Shown piece after piece: positions 44,704 to 46,291 of a stretch of 46,291 bases of DNA (the stretch's first letter is position 1; the number at the start of each line of letters is the position of its first letter). Source of the stretch: Streptomyces sp. SolWspMP-5a-2. Its GTDB lineage: Bacteria > Actinomycetota > Actinomycetes > Streptomycetales > Streptomycetaceae. Where the stretch lies: assembly GCF_900091845.1 (NCBI RefSeq), contig NZ_FMCI01000024.1, positions 1 through 46,291 on the forward strand, written 5' to 3'. The notes under the pieces are model-generated. The model searched no databases. It saw nothing but the letters and a program-made list of their open reading frames with translations, and was not told the DNA's origin. The position numbers and the translations under genes were made by a program.

Positions 44704-46291
44704 GGGCGCAGGGGGACGGCGCCGCGCCCGGTCCGGGGCTCGGTCTCGATCTCGGGAGCACCGCGCTGCGGGTCGCGTTCGGGCCGCCGGGCGGGCCGGT
44801 GCGCCGGTTCGCGCTGGCGGGCGGGCAGTGGCCGGGGCTGCTGTGCGAACCGGCCGTGGCGGGCCCGCTGCCGGTGACGTTCACCAGTCTCAAGAGCCGT
44901 CTGGGCAGCGGCCGTCCGGTGCGGGTGGACGGGATGTCGGTGCCGCCGGAGGACGTCCTCGCCGGGGTGCTGCGGGTGGTGCGGGAGCGGGTCGAGGACG
45001 CGTCGGGGGCCCGGATCGGGCAGACGGTGGTGAGCGTCCCGGTGTCCTACCGCTCGACCCAGCGCACCGCCCTGCTGGAGGCGGCGCGGGCGGCCGGGCT
45101 GTCCGAGGTGCGGCTGATCGGCGACGCGATGGCCGCCGTCGTCGGGTACACCGAGGGCCGGGGCTCCAGCACCTGTCTGGTCTACGGGCTCGGGTACCAG
45201 GGTTTCGAACTGGGCCTCGTGCGGGGGGCGCGGGGAGCGCTACCGGGCGCTCGGGCACGAGTCGGCGACCGGCACCGGCGGCCGGGTCTTCGACGACGCG
45301 GGGCTCACCGCGGCGCTGCGGGCGGTGCGGGGCAGGCCGCTCGCGCCGGACCCGGACGACGCGTGGTGGCTGCGGCTGCGGGAGCGGGTGGCGCGGGTCA
45401 GGGAGGATCTGGGCGCGCCGGGCGGCGGCGCGGGCGGCCTGCTGGAGATCGACTGCGGTGACGGCGGCACCGTCCAGCTCGGCTTCGACCTGGTGCGTCT
45501 GACCACGTACCTGGAGCGGCACGCGCGGCGCACGCTCGACCGGGCGCGGACGCTGCTCGACCAGTCCGCGATGACCGCGAGGGACGTGGACACGCTGCTC
45601 CTGGTGGGCGGCGGCACCCGGCTCGCGGCGGTCGGTGCGGCGGTGCGGGGGCTCGGCCGGGAGATCGTCCGGGCCCCTGACGACCTGCTCGCGCACGGCG
45701 CGCTGGTGCACGCCGCGCAGTTGGCGGGGGCGCCGCCCGGCGGGATCGAGGGGCTGGCGCCGACCGCGGCCGCCACGGGCGACGACACGCTCGCGGACGC
45801 CCCCCGGCTGTCGGTGACCCTGCTTCCCCCCGCCCCTCCCCCGGCACCGGACCCACGGGACCCGGGGTACCGGGGCGGATCGGGGGACCCGGGTGACACC
45901 GGGTACCAGGGCGCGTCGCGGGACGTGGACGGGTCCCGGGAACTTGGCGGTGCCGGTCGCCGGGGCCGGTCGCCGGAGACGGCCGGGCTGGACGTGGCGC
46001 GGGCCAGGAAGCTGGCCGGGGACGGGCGGGTCGAGGAGGCGCGCGCGCTGCTGGAGGCGATCCTCGCCGAGGCGCGCCGGACACTCGACGACCTCCGGCG
46101 GTCCGCCACCGCGCCCCCCGGGGAACAACCGGGCACCCCGCACGGCCCACAGGGCTCGGCCGCCGTCCCCGACGAACAGCCGGACGCCCCCACCGGCAGC
46201 AGTCCACGGCCCCGCGCCCCGCCCGGCGACCGGACCCTCCGCACCGGCGGCAGCCCCCCGGTGAGCGACCGGACGGTCCTCTCGACCAGCC
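44700..46291 (+). CDS. Second Hsp70-like protein with degenerate ATPase motif, apparent frameshift, runs off window
   Basis: GTG 44700 overlaps the Hsp70 stop (GTGA). The actin-like fold is clear: LGLDLGSTALRVAFG (phosphate 1), VVSVPVSYRSTQRTALLEAA, LIGDAMAAVVGY, and TLLLVGGGTRLAAVGAAVRG (adenosine). The phosphate-2 motif, DLGGGTFD in active Hsp70, reads YGLGYQGFELG, so the catalytic Asp is lost. After about 45222 the homologous sequence (ERYRALGHESATGTGGRVFD) continues in the +1 frame; a run of six G (45223-45228) with one extra G explains it. That frame stays open to the window end. No substrate domain follows: the C-terminus is Pro/Gly-rich with one helical hairpin (LDVARARKLAGDGRVEEARA). 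It may be a regulatory partner of the preceding Hsp70. Confidence 0.78.

Noticed and set aside
45235..46291. Downstream part of the second Hsp70-like gene as an independent gene
   Set aside because: It continues the same fold without a start codon or ribosome site, and one extra G explains the frame change.
31521..46291. Housekeeping dnaK-grpE-dnaJ operon
   Set aside because: The Hsp70 has a zinc ribbon and no standard linker, the J-like protein lacks HPD, the GrpE-like protein comes before the Hsp70, and a CHAT protease is included.

Overview
The window is high-GC (third codon positions almost always G or C) and looks like a chromosomal segment of a Streptomyces. Supporting markers are a full-length bifunctional geosmin synthase, a Streptomyces subtilisin inhibitor-type protein, a SAV2148-type HEPN protein, the TreX/TreY/TreZ trehalose enzymes, and a cysN-sulfonate transporter-CbiX sulfur cluster. 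I see no rRNA, tRNA, CRISPR array, integrase or insertion sequence.

Left part (1-16,340): the end of a sulfur assimilation operon (cysN, an SsuABC-type transporter, a CbiX-type chelatase). Then come two minus-strand genes (PanE-like reductase, DUF1697), an MMPL exporter and an MGT-type glycosyltransferase that meet at a strong hairpin, an APH-like kinase, a DEDDh exonuclease and a HEPN-type protein. The next two minus-strand genes appear to be the two halves of a copper amine oxidase: one encodes N2/N3-like domains, the other the catalytic domain with its three copper histidines.

Middle part (16,340-31,200): treX, treY and treZ make trehalose from glycogen. Between treY and treZ lies an opposite-strand pair, an M14 zinc carboxypeptidase whose stop overlaps the start of a secreted SSI-family inhibitor, plus a DUF1707-FHA protein. 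After treZ come a degenerate kinase-like protein, an M24 aminopeptidase, a membrane-anchored PDZ protein and geosmin synthase. A 19-bp-period tandem array sits between treX and treY.

Right part (31,500 to the end): this is the most interesting region. A tightly coupled plus-strand operon encodes a small orphan protein, a TPR-like protein with low-complexity linkers, a 1968-residue CHAT (caspase-fold) protease with helical repeats, a J-domain-like protein lacking HPD, a GrpE-like exchange factor, an Hsp70 with a zinc ribbon between its ATPase and substrate domains, and a second Hsp70-like protein with a degraded ATPase motif. From the CHAT gene on, every junction is a 1-4 nt stop/start overlap. 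The layout suggests a caspase-like protease held or activated by a dedicated chaperone set, possibly a defence or cell-death system; that function is inference. Two genes of the operon carry apparent single-base +1 frameshifts in G-rich stretches, either assembly errors or real slippage.

Recurrent regulatory feature: several genes (glycosyltransferase, DUF1697, FHA protein) have -10-like hexamers 6-7 nt from the start codon and no Shine-Dalgarno, which suggests leaderless mRNAs.
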